From the NCBI GenBank assembly GCA_965644315.1, contig CBFFRQ010000068.1, forward strand, positions 620,001 through 684,000: 64,000 nt of DNA, written 5' to 3'. A model generated the notes under the pieces. The model was not told the DNA's origin. It did not search any database and saw only the letters and a list, made by a program, of their open reading frames with translations. How positions within the stretch are numbered: the stretch's first letter is position 1; each line of letters starts with the position of its first letter. Below are positions 44,895 to 54,249 of the stretch, piece by piece. A program made the translations under genes and the position numbers. Origin of the DNA: Caecitellus pseudoparvulus. Its lineage: Eukaryota > Bigyra: Bicosoecida.

Positions 44895-47696
44895 TCACTG
44901 CAACAAGGCAGTAGCAGGGCGGGCAGCAGGGAGCGTCTTCATGGGCGCAGGCGCTTCCAGGACAACTCCATCATTGACGCACGCCACGGTGGTGGCAGGG
45001 GCGGCCATGGCTGAAGCCGAAGCAGACGTAAGCACGATCGCATCATGCGGCAGCCCCTTCAACGTTTCAGGCGGTGCGAAAAGCATGGCCTGGGCTGTGT
45101 GAGGTGTCGGCAAGGCCGTGCACGTGAGCACTTGGCAGCCATCCAGCCACACCTCCAAAGAGCCCACCCCGCGGGCGGGCGACTTGCTGTAGTTTTTCAG
45201 GACAATGGCTCCAAGCACGACGGGCGCCTGCAGCGCAACATGCAGCGTGACTTCTTCGTGTGCGCTGCGCTGCCCAAGCCATGGCTGCTGCTCCTCCCGG
45301 CCGAGGTTGCTGACATGGCGAATGTCGCCTGCACAGCCAGGGAAGCTGGCAGCTGTGGGCGTCGCCTGCACTGTGGGCAGGGGGACAACGGTCCCCGCAG
45401 CATCCAGCAGTGTCAATGCATCCAAGCCAACGTAGTACGCATCCCCGCAGCTTCCGAGCACCTTCAGCTGCACCAGGCTCGTCATGGGGAAGCACCCAAC
45501 CACACAAGATGCAGCCAGCGAGGCAGACAGGCCCTTTGCAGGCAACCCCCTCGCGCAGCCTTCCCAAGCTGCAGCCACCCCGGTGGCGGCAAGATCGAGT
45601 GCAGGCGCCTCGGGTAGCAGGGCCGGGCCGGCTGCAAGCCGCAGAGTCTGTGCAAAGTCCCAGGCGTCACTGCTGGGAGCGGGCCGGAGCCAGATGCACG
45701 GGTCACTTGCGTATGCTGCTGGGGGACTTGCAGCAGGCGGAGCGACAGGCTGGCCGTCCAAACACAGCAAGATGCGGCGCGCACCGCGCTGCCACCCTTC
45801 GCCTTGTTTGTTGTAGTTCCACACCCGCAAGGCCAGCAGCGGCGTGCTGGCGGGCAGGGCAATGCGCAGCAAGTGCTGCCCAGGGTGCACCTGCCCGCCT
45901 TGCCCGAGTGCTGGACCTCGAGGGTGTGGGGCCGTGTACGGGATCAGCCACATGTGCGTGTCCTGTGTTGTGAGGTTCACACCGTCCACGAGTTTATCCA
46001 AAGTGCGATCGTCCCCTACATGGCCGTCCACATTGATGTCCCTCGGACAGGCAGCCAGTGCAGAGGGCGGCAGCGGCACAGCCTGCACCACTCCGCCTCG
46101 CACGGTGAGCAGCTGCACACCCGTCAAGCCGACGTACCAGGGGTCACCTTGTGTGTCCACGATCCAAATGTCTATGACTTGTGCGTGTGGTAGTGGCGGG
46201 TAGTCGTGGGGGAGCGGCTGCCCCACCTCCAACCCGGCGTGACGTTTGGCAGGTGCTGAGCTTGGCCTGGCGGGGGGAGGCGGGGACCTGGGCCCAGGAG
46301 ACGAGGGCACTGACAGCCCTGCATCCACACCAAACGCTTCTGCCCTGGCCCTCGCCGACGGAGACTGTAGGCTGGGGAGGGGCGACGTCGCCCCCCACGC
46401 ATCGTCCGCGCCGCCCCAATGACGCCTGCGCCGCAAATAGCCCTCCGCAGCACGTGGCGGCGATCGCAGCGCCGCTGCAGCCTCGGCCAGCAGTGCATCT
46501 GCTGTGGACATGGCCTTGGCAGGAGAAGCGCTCCCTAGCAACGACGCCGCTTCTTGCAGCAGGGCATCAGCTGGGGCAGTGGTGGGTGGCGCTGCCTTCT
46601 CAGACGTTGTCGGCCGCGCAGCTTCCATGGCCCGCACGCTGCGCCAGACGAGGCCATCAGCTGCCCCCCCTCCCGGAATGAGTCCACACTGCACATCACT
46701 GGCGTGCATGGCGGCGAGCGCTGCCTCGTCCATGGTGAACAGGATGTTGCCGGACACCCCGCCCCCTTTCCCCACCTCGCCATCGTACACCACCCGGCCG
46801 TCCAAAGTGACACGCACCCTGCGCAGGCCGCGACCCGCGTGGGCTCGATCCCCTGTGCGGTAGTTCCACAGACGCAAACACCCAAGCGCGATGGGGGAGT
46901 GCCAAGTGACGGTGAGCGTAGCACTGCCACGCCACGGAGCAAGCCACGTGTGCAACTCATTGCTCGTGCAGAAATTGCCATCCACAAGCTTGTCTGCCGA
47001 GCGCGGATCTCCCACGAACCCCGGCAGCGAGTCGACACCTGCAGGGTCGGCATGCAGTGCCCCGATGGGGGTGCCGCTGGGGGGCTCAGCGCACACCACT
47101 AACGGCAGCTCCAGCCCAGCCGCGTCAAACGCTTGGATGCCATTTGCGCCCACGAAGTGCGGGTCCCCCCAGTTGCTGAGGATGTGCACTCGCAACAGAC
47201 GCCCTGTTGGACAGTGGGGCACAGCGGTGAACGATGTTGAGAGGGACAAATCACCAGGGCTGTCCTCTGGCTCGTCGTCTGCAGGGGGACGTGTCCGGCT
47301 CAGTACCGCGCTGGTGTCCAGCGCCTCGTGTGCTTCAACAGGGCCGGTATCGTTCACCAACACGGGGGCGGAGCCGGCATCTGGCGTCTGGGGAACCGGC
47401 AACCTTCCCGGGTGATGCCTGGCGAAGAAGGACAAACTCGTCAAGCTCGCCTCAAGCTCGTCGCTAACGGGACCGGCGGCCTTGCCTTGAGCCACCGCGT
47501 GCGGGGCGGGCGGTGGCGGTGGTGAAGACACCATGCCCCGCGCAACTACCAAGAGCTCTTCTAACTGGGCCATACTCAGCCCAGAAGCCACAGACATCAG
47601 ACGAGCTACAGCAAATCTGTGCGTTTCAGTGGCGTTTCCACCCCGCACCCGACCAACCCATTGGGGAAGCAGGCTCTGGCGTCGAGGTGCTGCCAT
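44895..47696 (-). CDS. KATNIP: katanin-interacting protein (KATNIP/KIAA0556), DUF4457 repeats
   Basis: An intronless 933-aa frame with three copies of the DUF4457 beta-sandwich. Copy 1 (about residues 165-340): LRVHILSNWGDPHFVGANGI, DKLVDGNFCTSNELHTWLAP, CLRLWNYRTGDRAHAGRGL and LDGRVVYDGEVG. Copy 2 (about 500-690): IDIWIVDTQGDPWYVGLTGV, LVDGVNLTTQDTHMWLIPY and LRVWNYNKQGEG. Copy 3 (about 730-900): KVLGSCGDAYYVGLDALTLL, with IRHVSNLGREEQ and LKNYSKSPARGVGSLEV. These are the hallmark blocks of KATNIP, a ciliary-base protein that binds microtubules and katanin and is mutated in Joubert syndrome. The protein is shorter than the human one (over 1,600 aa) mainly at the N-terminus. The start at 47696 is the first ATG, and MSVASG (34 residues in) is an alternative. 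Confidence 0.88.
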   Translation of the reverse strand: MAAPRRQSLLPQWVGRVRGGNATETHRFAVARLMSVASGLSMAQLEELLVVARGMVSSPPPPPAPHAVAQGKAAGPVSDELEASLTSLSFFARHHPGRLPVPQTPDAGSAPVLVNDTGPVEAHEALDTSAVLSRTRPPADDEPEDSPGDLSLSTSFTAVPHCPTGRLLRVHILSNWGDPHFVGANGIQAFDAAGLELPLVVCAEPPSGTPIGALHADPAGVDSLPGFVGDPRSADKLVDGNFCTSNELHTWLAPWRGSATLTVTWHSPIALGCLRLWNYRTGDRAHAGRGLRRVRVTLDGRVVYDGEVGKGGGVSGNILFTMDEAALAAMHASDVQCGLIPGGGAADGLVWRSVRAMEAARPTTSEKAAPPTTAPADALLQEAASLLGSASPAKAMSTADALLAEAAAALRSPPRAAEGYLRRRRHWGGADDAWGATSPLPSLQSPSARARAEAFGVDAGLSVPSSPGPRSPPPPARPSSAPAKRHAGLEVGQPLPHDYPPLPHAQVIDIWIVDTQGDPWYVGLTGVQLLTVRGGVVQAVPLPPSALAACPRDINVDGHVGDDRTLDKLVDGVNLTTQDTHMWLIPYTAPHPRGPALGQGGQVHPGQHLLRIALPASTPLLALRVWNYNKQGEGWQRGARRILLCLDGQPVAPPAASPPAAYASDPCIWLRPAPSSDAWDFAQTLRLAAGPALLPEAPALDLAATGVAAAWEGCARGLPAKGLSASLAASCVVGCFPMTSLVQLKVLGSCGDAYYVGLDALTLLDAAGTVVPLPTVQATPTAASFPGCAGDIRHVSNLGREEQQPWLGQRSAHEEVTLHVALQAPVVLGAIVLKNYSKSPARGVGSLEVWLDGCQVLTCTALPTPHTAQAMLFAPPETLKGLPHDAIVLTSASASAMAAPATTVACVNDGVVLEAPAPMKTLPAARPATALLQ

Positions 47697-48081
47697 GTCA
47701 AAGCTGCCTCGATGTGGTCAGTCCAGATACACGAAGTTCAACAGTCTTTTTGCTTTGCGCTTGACAAGGCGTCCCACCTGGTTAAAATCGCCAGCCCACC
47801 GCGAGCACGGTCCCGAAGCAGGCAAGTGAACCGCTTGCTTGCGCCCCAAACGTGACGGTGCTTGAGCTTTGAAGGAACAAGGAAGGATACCTTTTCCACG
47901 TGATAAATCACTGCATTTTTACCCTTCAAGAATTGCGTTGGATGCAATGCTGCAGGGTGGCCCGTTCCCAACTCAACATTGAGAAATAGCCCAAATTTAT
48001 GCCCACGGCTGCAAGCCTTGCATTCTGCCTGGCTCGCGCAGTTAACCCCCACAGAAGCGTTCGCCAACACATGGAACAGCG
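47697..48081. other. AT-richer stretch beside ankyrin fragment, with a protein-like minus frame
   Basis: The interval is visibly poorer in GC around 47880-48050. A minus-strand frame (48151-47738) reads through it and overlaps the 3' end of the ankyrin fragment in another frame. Part of it (NAVIYHVEKVSFLVPSKLKH) has mixed composition unlike random GC-rich shadow frames and contains CKACSRGHKFG. I recognise no family. It could be an exon of a lost gene or part of a transposon. Confidence 0.3.
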
Positions 48082-48931
48082 TCACCTTGCTTGAGTTGCC
48101 CGAAGCAGGAGCATGGCGCGCCTGCCCTGCCGAGCACTGGTTCCACCCCACACTGCATCCTTCGCAGGCTGCCTGGATGCCTCGCCAACCACAAGCCGTG
48201 CTTGCGGCGGGATGGCTCGGTGCCCGGTGAGACCAAGCAGCTCGCGCACCACACCCACACGGCCTTTCTCACAAGCAGCTCGGAAGCCGGCCTCAGGCCT
48301 GCCCACAGGACCAGCATGCACATCCACCTCTCGGTGCCCAATCAAGCTCAGCAGCTCGCGCACCACGCCCAGGTGCCCTTCCCCGCAGGCGAGCTGGAAG
48401 CCAGCCTCAGGCCCATACCGATCCCCAGCATGCACATTCACCTCACGATGCCCAGTCAGAGCCAGCAGCTCGCGCACCACACCAATGTGCCCATTCTGAC
48501 AGGCCAGCCGGAAGCCATACTCAGGCTCACCCTCCGGCCCTGCATGCACGTCCACCTCGCGATGCCCAATCAAGCTCAGCAGCTCTCGCACCACACCAAT
48601 GTGCCCATTCTCACAAGCAACTCGGAAGCCATACTCAGGCTCGCCCTCAGGCCCTGCATGCACATCCACCTCGCGATGCCCAATCAAGCTCAGCAGCTCG
48701 CGCACCACACCAATGTGCCCATTCTGACAGGCAAGCCGGAAGCCATACTCAGGCTCACCCTCCGGCCCTGCATGCACATCCACCTCGCGATGCCCAATCA
48801 AGCTCAGCAGCTCTCGCACCACACCAATGTGCCCATTCTGACAGGCAAGTATGAAGCCTTGCTCAGGCATGCTCTCAGGCCCTGCATGTACATCCACCTC
48901 ACGATCACCCGCCAACTTCAACAGCTCGCGC
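48082..48931 (-). pseudogene. detached ankyrin-repeat 3' segment of the disrupted ankyrin gene
   Basis: About six ankyrin units of 38 residues, of the form VRELLSLIGHREVDVHAG followed by GFRLACQNGHIGV, then about 55 non-repeat residues and a stop at 48082. The frame enters at 48931 from foreign sequence and has no ATG of its own. The repeat is in the same strand, frame and register as the array ending at 51132, and it resumes at the exact base where that array stops (GTGGT | CGCGAG). I therefore read it as the 3' part of the same gene, separated by the 2.2-kb insert. It could instead be a second ankyrin gene whose 5' part was lost. Confidence 0.6.
48230..48931 (-). repeat. tandem 114-bp ankyrin-coding repeat array, copy A
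   Basis: About six units of 114 bp. Near-identical DNA recurs in each, for example TGCCCAATCAAGCTCAGCAG at 48563, 48677 and 48791 (plus strand). Several units match at DNA level far better than protein constraint needs, pointing to recent duplication or gene conversion. Confidence 0.85.
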
Positions 48932-48932
48932 A

Positions 48933-51131
48933 AAATCCAACGGCCTTCGGCCTATGCCTTCGGCATGGGAGGTCTACTCCCCGTCCCTCTGTGCCCGGCT
49001 GCTGGCCCTTCAGAAAGCCACGGCAAAGGCTGCAGGCGTGGGGGGCGCAGCGCCCATTCTGGCGGAGCGCCCCACGACGCACCACCGCACGCAAGGCATG
49101 TCAGGTACAAGCTGGTCGGCCTAAATGTAAATGCTCCACCAGGTGCACCAGGCTGCAACACTGGCGTATCACAAGCGGTAAGCCTGGTCTCACCCTTCAC
49201 CACAACAAAGCGGTCAGGCAGCCTGGCCGCTTTGATGTGTCCACTGAGTCACAGCAAGCCCCGTGGAGCGACCATGGCCTTGGCATTGCGCCCAGCATCT
49301 GCACCCACATACACCTTGAAATTTCTAGGTGCTTTGCAGGGTGATCCGCGCACCCTTTAGGCATGAGCCCGATGAACAGTCCAGACTTTGATTGCTCACG
49401 AAAATGCGATCTCATGCTGCAATGCACTGGCACACCCTCCGGGATGGCCGACGGAAAAGACAACACAGGGTACATAAAGCTCACTAACGCTTGGAGGGCG
49501 GGGTCTCGTGCTCTGCGGGACAGGACGTACGAGCACATGCTTTCGGAGCAACAAGGTGCCACTTCCACGCACAAGGCCACAGGGCAGGGCTGTGCCCCAA
49601 CGGCACTACAAGTGCCATGCGCCTGGCCTGTGGATGCAACACTGCATGGCCAGTCTACTGCCTGCTGCACAGTGGCCAATCCTGTGCCGTTGGCTTGTGC
49701 AGGTTTTGCTGTATAGGCGTGCTGACTCTTTTCCGTGCTCGGTGAGCCAGTGCAAGGCCGCTTGAGCACACTGGCGCACTGGCAAGGCGATTCAGGGCAT
49801 TGGTAGGTCGTGTAACAATGGTGATTGTGCTGGTAGGCACGGTTGTGCTTGCTGTAGCTTTGAGCAGTGCTGCATTGCTGAGCCTTGCCCTGGCCTGGTG
49901 ATTGGCTGGCGTCTCGCACAGCGCCTTTGTGCTTGCGCAAGCGTACGAGCTCTGATGGCTTGTGCTATAGAGCCATGTGCACTTGCTTGCATCAGTGCCT
50001 TGGTGGCGTGATTGGGGTGGTGCAGGGAGTGCTGTCCGATCCAGGTCGAGGCCTTGCTTGACGGGCCAGTGATTGCTCGGCAGCGGCGTCAGGCCGCCGA
50101 GCTGGGGCTGCAAGCTTGGGCGCCGACTCGTCCATGTGCATGTGCTTGAACTGTATGCATTGCTTGGTATGCGGCAAATGGAACAGCTGCCGTCGGTCTC
50201 GCTGCCATGCGCGCTGCGCCAGCAGCGCGCATGGCAGCGAGACCGACTGAAGGCAGCGCACTTGCTTGAGAATAGCAGTCCGGCCATGGCGTGGCCTGCG
50301 TGTGGTCCATGCTGGACCCAGGCATGAGCGGTGGGCGTGATGCCTCTGGCTACGCCGCCAGCACATGGAGGAGAATGCCAGCTTCCTCTGCTGCCTTGGG
50401 CTTCGAAGCCATCGCCACGCAATGCAGGGCCAATCGAAGGTGGTTCAGGCCATTGGCTACTGTCGCAGCGGAGGGGGGCGCGATTGGCATACCAAGCTTC
50501 CTACAATGCATACAAGCTGGTTCCAGATGCAGCACTTGCACAGTGCTTCGCACACGCTGCACAGCGCAAGCAATCATGACGTCATCAATGCGTTTCGCGA
50601 CAATATCAGCCTGGAAACCTGCGCATTGACAGATTCCTGCACGCTGAGCGCGCCGCGGAGCGGAAGAAGCCTGAAAATATAGACTTACACACGAAACACA
50701 GGCGCAGTCTGTGAATCGGAGAGTTGGAGCACAGCTGTCGCAAGCAGGGCGAGTCTGCGTTTGCCGTGAAACTCGACTAAGAAGGGCCAGTGCAGCGCGA
50801 ACGGTGGCTCTGCCCAGACCGCTACACATGCAAGAAGACAGACAATACTGAATGAGATTGTGTCTAAGGGTCCAATGTGGGATTGCCTGTCTGATCAGAG
50901 TGCAGGCACGGCCTGGAGTTCGACAGGCAAGCAATTTCCGCCTCAACAAGACCGCCTCACGCACACCAAAATGCCAGAGACTGCCAGCATTGACTCTGTT
51001 TAGCCTATTCGGTGTCTGATGTATCTGTTGAATGCATTGTCTTGTCGAGAACTGCCCGCATGCCAACCTTTATGTGCCCCATTGACAGGCCTGTCCCCCC
51101 AGACCCCCACACCCTAGGACGGGGATTAGGA
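48933..51131. mobile_element. 2.2-kb foreign insert splitting the ankyrin array, unclassified
   Basis: The ankyrin array is continuous up to 51132 on one side and from 48931 on the other. The 2199 bp between have no ankyrin similarity and a lower, different base composition. I find no clear terminal inverted repeat and no target duplication beyond one or two bases. The left end (48941-48975) contains two small hairpins (GGCCTTCGGCC and ATGCCTTCGGCAT). The middle holds a perfect 26-bp inverted repeat (50192-50247). Minus-strand frames 51066-50350 (cysteine-rich, with CDSCAPTLRFTDCACVSC), 49940-49197 and 49203-48952 have somewhat protein-like composition (for example VHCSMRSHFREQSKSGLFIG) but stops and frame changes break them, and none resembles a known transposase. 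It is probably a decayed non-autonomous element; a large non-canonical intron is less likely because the borders are not GT-AG. Confidence 0.5.
50192..50247. repeat. perfect 26-bp inverted repeat with 4-nt loop
   Basis: Arms 50192-50217 and 50222-50247 are exact reverse complements (starting GTCGGTCTCGCTGCC) around the loop GCCA. It lies near the middle of the 2.2-kb insert. Confidence 0.95.
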
Positions 51132-53353
51132 ACCACATCAATGTGCCCATTCTGACAGGCCAGCCGGAAGCCATACTCTGGCTTACCCACAAGCCCTGCA
51201 TGCACGTCTACCTCGCGATGCCCAATCAAGCTCAGCAGCTCGCGCACCACATCAATGTGCCCATTCTCACAAGCAACTCGGAAGCCATACTCAGGCTCGC
51301 CCTCAGGCCCTGCATGCACGTCCACCTCTCGGTGCCCAGTCAGTGCCAGCAGCTCGCGCACCACGCCCAGGTGCCCTTCCCCGCAGGCGAGCTGGAAGCC
51401 AGCCTCAGGCCCATAACGATCCCCAGCATGCACATTCACCTCCCGCGCCTCAGTGAGGGCCAGCAGCTCGCGTACTACGTCCACATGCCCATTCTGACAG
51501 GCAAGTATGAAGCCATACTCAGGCTCGCCCTCAGGCCCTGCATGCACATCCACCTCGCGGTGCCCAATCAAGCTCAGCAGCTCTCGCACCACATCAATGT
51601 GCCCATTCTCGCAGGCGAGCCGGAAGCCACGCTCAGGCCCATCTTGATCCTCTACGTGCACGTCCACCTCCCAAGAACCGCTCAATGCAAGCAGTTCACG
51701 CACTTTCGATACATCTCCGACCCTGCACGCTGCAATGAAATCACCATCTCCCTCCCTTGCAACCTCTTCCTTCCCACACTGCATCTCCATCCAAGCATTC
51801 ACCTCAGCATCCACGCTCGCCATGCAGGCCACATCCCGCTTGCATGACGCACAGGCACTGGAGTACGCAGCCATGCAACTTCCCGGACCCCCAGCTAGCA
51901 ACAGCCGCACAGCATCAGCAAGCCAACCATCAACTGTAGCTCCATCCTCTCTCGCACCAGCTACAGCCTCCAACACGCCAGACAAACATCCACCCACTTC
52001 TTCTTGACACCACGCTCTACAGCATGAACTCAACACCACCCCACACTCACCCCCATCCAGTGCCTCCACCAGATCACCCACGCTGCCCCCCCCCACACCC
52101 TCCACCACAAAGCTCTCCAAACTCAAACCACCCAGCTCAACCTCGCAAGCCTCCGCCACGGCACATAAACCCAGCACCTTGACAGCCACGCGCTGCTTGA
52201 CACTCGCATCCACGGTGCTCCACGCTGCATCCTCCACAAACTTGCTCAGCGGCCAGCCTGCCTTACACTGCACCTGCACACCCACGCTGCTCTGCACACC
52301 CACTGGATCATCCGGCCCACCGCCAGCACAGCCATGCGCCAGTGAAACGTTGAGTGGAATCTGTGCCAGCCTCGGCAGTCCGTGGGCCATGCGCAACGTC
52401 TCCGCGCGCAACACAGAGGCCACACTCTGACTCATCGCCCCAGCACCTGCGGCCACACACCCTGCCCAGTGCTTCACATCACGAGCCCGGGGCTTGGCAT
52501 CAGGGATGATTCGGCTTTGAGCAAGGTACACACTGCAATCTTTGCTCATCCTGCACGCCACGCCTCCGGCCAGGTCCAGGCCAGTGAGCACCTTCAACCT
52601 GCGGCCACCTACCCCCACACCACACTTCAGCAGACCACGCAGCTTCTCCACCGCAGCCACCGCTGACTCCAGGTGCTCAGCAGCTACCTCGCTCTTAAGC
52701 TTGCCCGCTGCACCACCACGCAGCCATTCTGCTTGCTGCCGCATGGAGGCCAGCGCAGCAGCCACCGCCGCCTCCCCATCACCTCCATGTACCACACAGT
52801 CCACGATATCAGCTTTATCCACAGCCCGCCCCTCGCGCTCTGTCCACCACCGCGTCAGACCTGCCAGGGCCGTGTCCACACCCGCACATCCATCACGCAC
52901 GCTGTCCCACGCCTCCAGAATCGGCCCCCACACCGCACCCCCACGCGGCAACGCTCCCACATCTACACCAGACACCACCTGTCGCAGCACGTCCACCGCG
53001 CAGAAGCACCGGAAGGACAGATACTGCAGGGCAGCACACGCATGTCCGCTCTCGTCCTGGCCCGCAAGCGTAGACAACGCACTCCCGGCGTCACACAGTA
53101 GGCCGTCCAGCTCGGACAGACCCAAGCTACACGAATCATCACCCACAGCAGGTTCTGCGTGGTGCCCGATCGCAGCCAGCCCTCGTAGCGCTTGCATGCT
53201 GCATGTCGCGGCCTGGCACGCAATGCAACCTCTCCAGACACGCCAACAGCCGGGTGACACTGGCGCCACCCTCACCAGTGTCACCACCACCGCCAATCCC
53301 ATCTTCAGTGATCTGTGCTGCCATTTGCTTTGCTGCGGGCTGACATCGATCAC
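51005..53353 (-). CDS. ankyrin-repeat protein with a large unrecognised N-terminal region; 3' part replaced by insert sequence
   Basis: A 782-aa frame. Residues 1 to about 540 form a Cys/Ala/Val-rich region with no family I recognise. It includes ASMRQQAEWLRGGAAGKLKS, KRDVACMASVDAEVNAWMEM and a stretch around WPLSKFVEDAAWSTVDASVK. Then DFIAACRVGDVSKVRELLAL opens five ankyrin units of 38 residues, which stop abruptly at NGHIDVV (51132). The last 43 residues (PNPRPRVWGSGG...) are encoded by the inserted sequence. The normal continuation lies at 48931-48082, so the gene is probably broken and the present stop is fortuitous. Ankyrin arrays bind proteins. The start is uncertain: the first ATG is at 53353, and MGLAVVVTLV (17 codons in) or MQALRGLAAIG are alternatives. 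Confidence 0.6.
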   Translation of the reverse strand: MIDVSPQQSKWQHRSLKMGLAVVVTLVRVAPVSPGCWRVWRGCIACQAATCSMQALRGLAAIGHHAEPAVGDDSCSLGLSELDGLLCDAGSALSTLAGQDESGHACAALQYLSFRCFCAVDVLRQVVSGVDVGALPRGGAVWGPILEAWDSVRDGCAGVDTALAGLTRWWTEREGRAVDKADIVDCVVHGGDGEAAVAAALASMRQQAEWLRGGAAGKLKSEVAAEHLESAVAAVEKLRGLLKCGVGVGGRRLKVLTGLDLAGGVACRMSKDCSVYLAQSRIIPDAKPRARDVKHWAGCVAAGAGAMSQSVASVLRAETLRMAHGLPRLAQIPLNVSLAHGCAGGGPDDPVGVQSSVGVQVQCKAGWPLSKFVEDAAWSTVDASVKQRVAVKVLGLCAVAEACEVELGGLSLESFVVEGVGGGSVGDLVEALDGGECGVVLSSCCRAWCQEEVGGCLSGVLEAVAGAREDGATVDGWLADAVRLLLAGGPGSCMAAYSSACASCKRDVACMASVDAEVNAWMEMQCGKEEVAREGDGDFIAACRVGDVSKVRELLALSGSWEVDVHVEDQDGPERGFRLACENGHIDVVRELLSLIGHREVDVHAGPEGEPEYGFILACQNGHVDVVRELLALTEAREVNVHAGDRYGPEAGFQLACGEGHLGVVRELLALTGHREVDVHAGPEGEPEYGFRVACENGHIDVVRELLSLIGHREVDVHAGLVGKPEYGFRLACQNGHIDVVPNPRPRVWGSGGTGLSMGHIKVGMRAVLDKTMHSTDTSDTE
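51132..51702 (-). repeat. tandem 114-bp ankyrin-coding repeat array, copy B
   Basis: Five units of 114 bp. The units REVDVHAGPEGEPEYGF and REVNVHAGDRYGPEAGF recur here and in copy A in nearly the same DNA form. Confidence 0.85.
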
Positions 53354-53520
53354 CTACTGTCCCGAGATCGACCTGCTTGGCACTTATGCCGTTGGAGCAA
53401 TTACCGCAACTACCTTAGCCAAGCAGCCAATGGCAGCGGATGGGCGACCGAAGCCTCAATGCACGACTGAACATGAAAACAGCAAGACAAGAATGCCGGA
53501 CTTGCCAGGGCAGGTTCGGA

Positions 53521-53528
53521 GTTTTTGG
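53521..53528 (+). repeat. left target-site duplication GTTTTTGG
   Basis: Matches 55648-55655 (GTTTTTGC) at 7 of 8 positions directly outside the terminal repeats. Confidence 0.75.
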
Positions 53529-53550
53529 CAGGGATCTCAGGGGTGTCCGG
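53529..53550 (+). repeat. left terminal inverted repeat of the hAT element
   Basis: 22 bp, identical to the reverse complement of 55626-55647. It is followed inward by hairpins at about 53563-53610 and 53618-53640 (ACTGGCCTTCGGCCAGT) and by further copies of GTGTCCGG. Confidence 0.9.
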
Positions 53551-54249
53551 CCCCGCACCCCCCGGGTGTCCGGCTGAAGGGGGCCTTCGGCCCTTCCAGC
53601 CGGACACCCGGTGTCCGGGAACTGGCCTTCGGCCAGTCCCCGTACCCCCCTCCTCAAACACCTCAATAAACAATACCCTGTAGTCCATAGCATCGCTCTC
53701 TGGGTAGAATATTTCTTCTTGTGTCATCCTCTGTGAATCTGTGTAACTCTGAAAGTGCTTTACGTCGAAAACCGAATTAACGGTAGAGCGCAAAAGCAAC
53801 TTTACGATCATCTTTTACCACATATATAGGTATTGCTTCAGTTTTGCATCTGGGCAGGCAATCTTGTCCTACTCAACACGGTACCAAGCCCAAATAGTGC
53901 AAAATGTGTGCGATACTGTTTGTACGGCACTGTTTCGGTTGGCGTGGTGATCTGTGGTCTGTGTGGTGTCGCTTGCCTCGATGCCCAGAGCTCTGCTTAC
54001 CCAGTCCTGTGCAAGGAGCGAAAGCAATGCGGGGTGAAAGAAGAATGCAGACACACTTTGCGGTGAAACCTTGCCCAAATCGCGCAAAAGGGAAGGAGTA
54101 TCCCGCAGGAGGGGCGCCCTCATGGAGCTCCCGGATCCACCCGCCTGGACCATCCTTGAAACTTGCCTCCGCAAGCAGTGTCTCGGGCCTGAAAAGAAAG
54201 CCCGCCAAGATCAGTGCCTCAAAGCCAACTTTGCATTGGTATGCTATCT

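Noticed and set aside
48091-49344. Plus-strand 417-aa frame with periodic repeats
   Set aside because: It is the antisense of the ankyrin repeats; the periodicity comes from the 114-bp DNA repeat.
48933-51131. Insert considered as a Helitron
   Set aside because: Hairpins exist near one end, but neither orientation ends in CTRR, the insertion is not between A and T, and no Rep/helicase motif is seen.
48933-51131. Insert considered as a long intron of the ankyrin gene
   Set aside because: The junctions that keep the repeat register lack GT-AG borders, and other introns here are 56-183 nt.
48230-51702. Tandem repeats considered as a CRISPR array or satellite
   Set aside because: Repeats are contiguous 114-bp coding units with no spacers and translate to ankyrin motifs; the context is eukaryotic.
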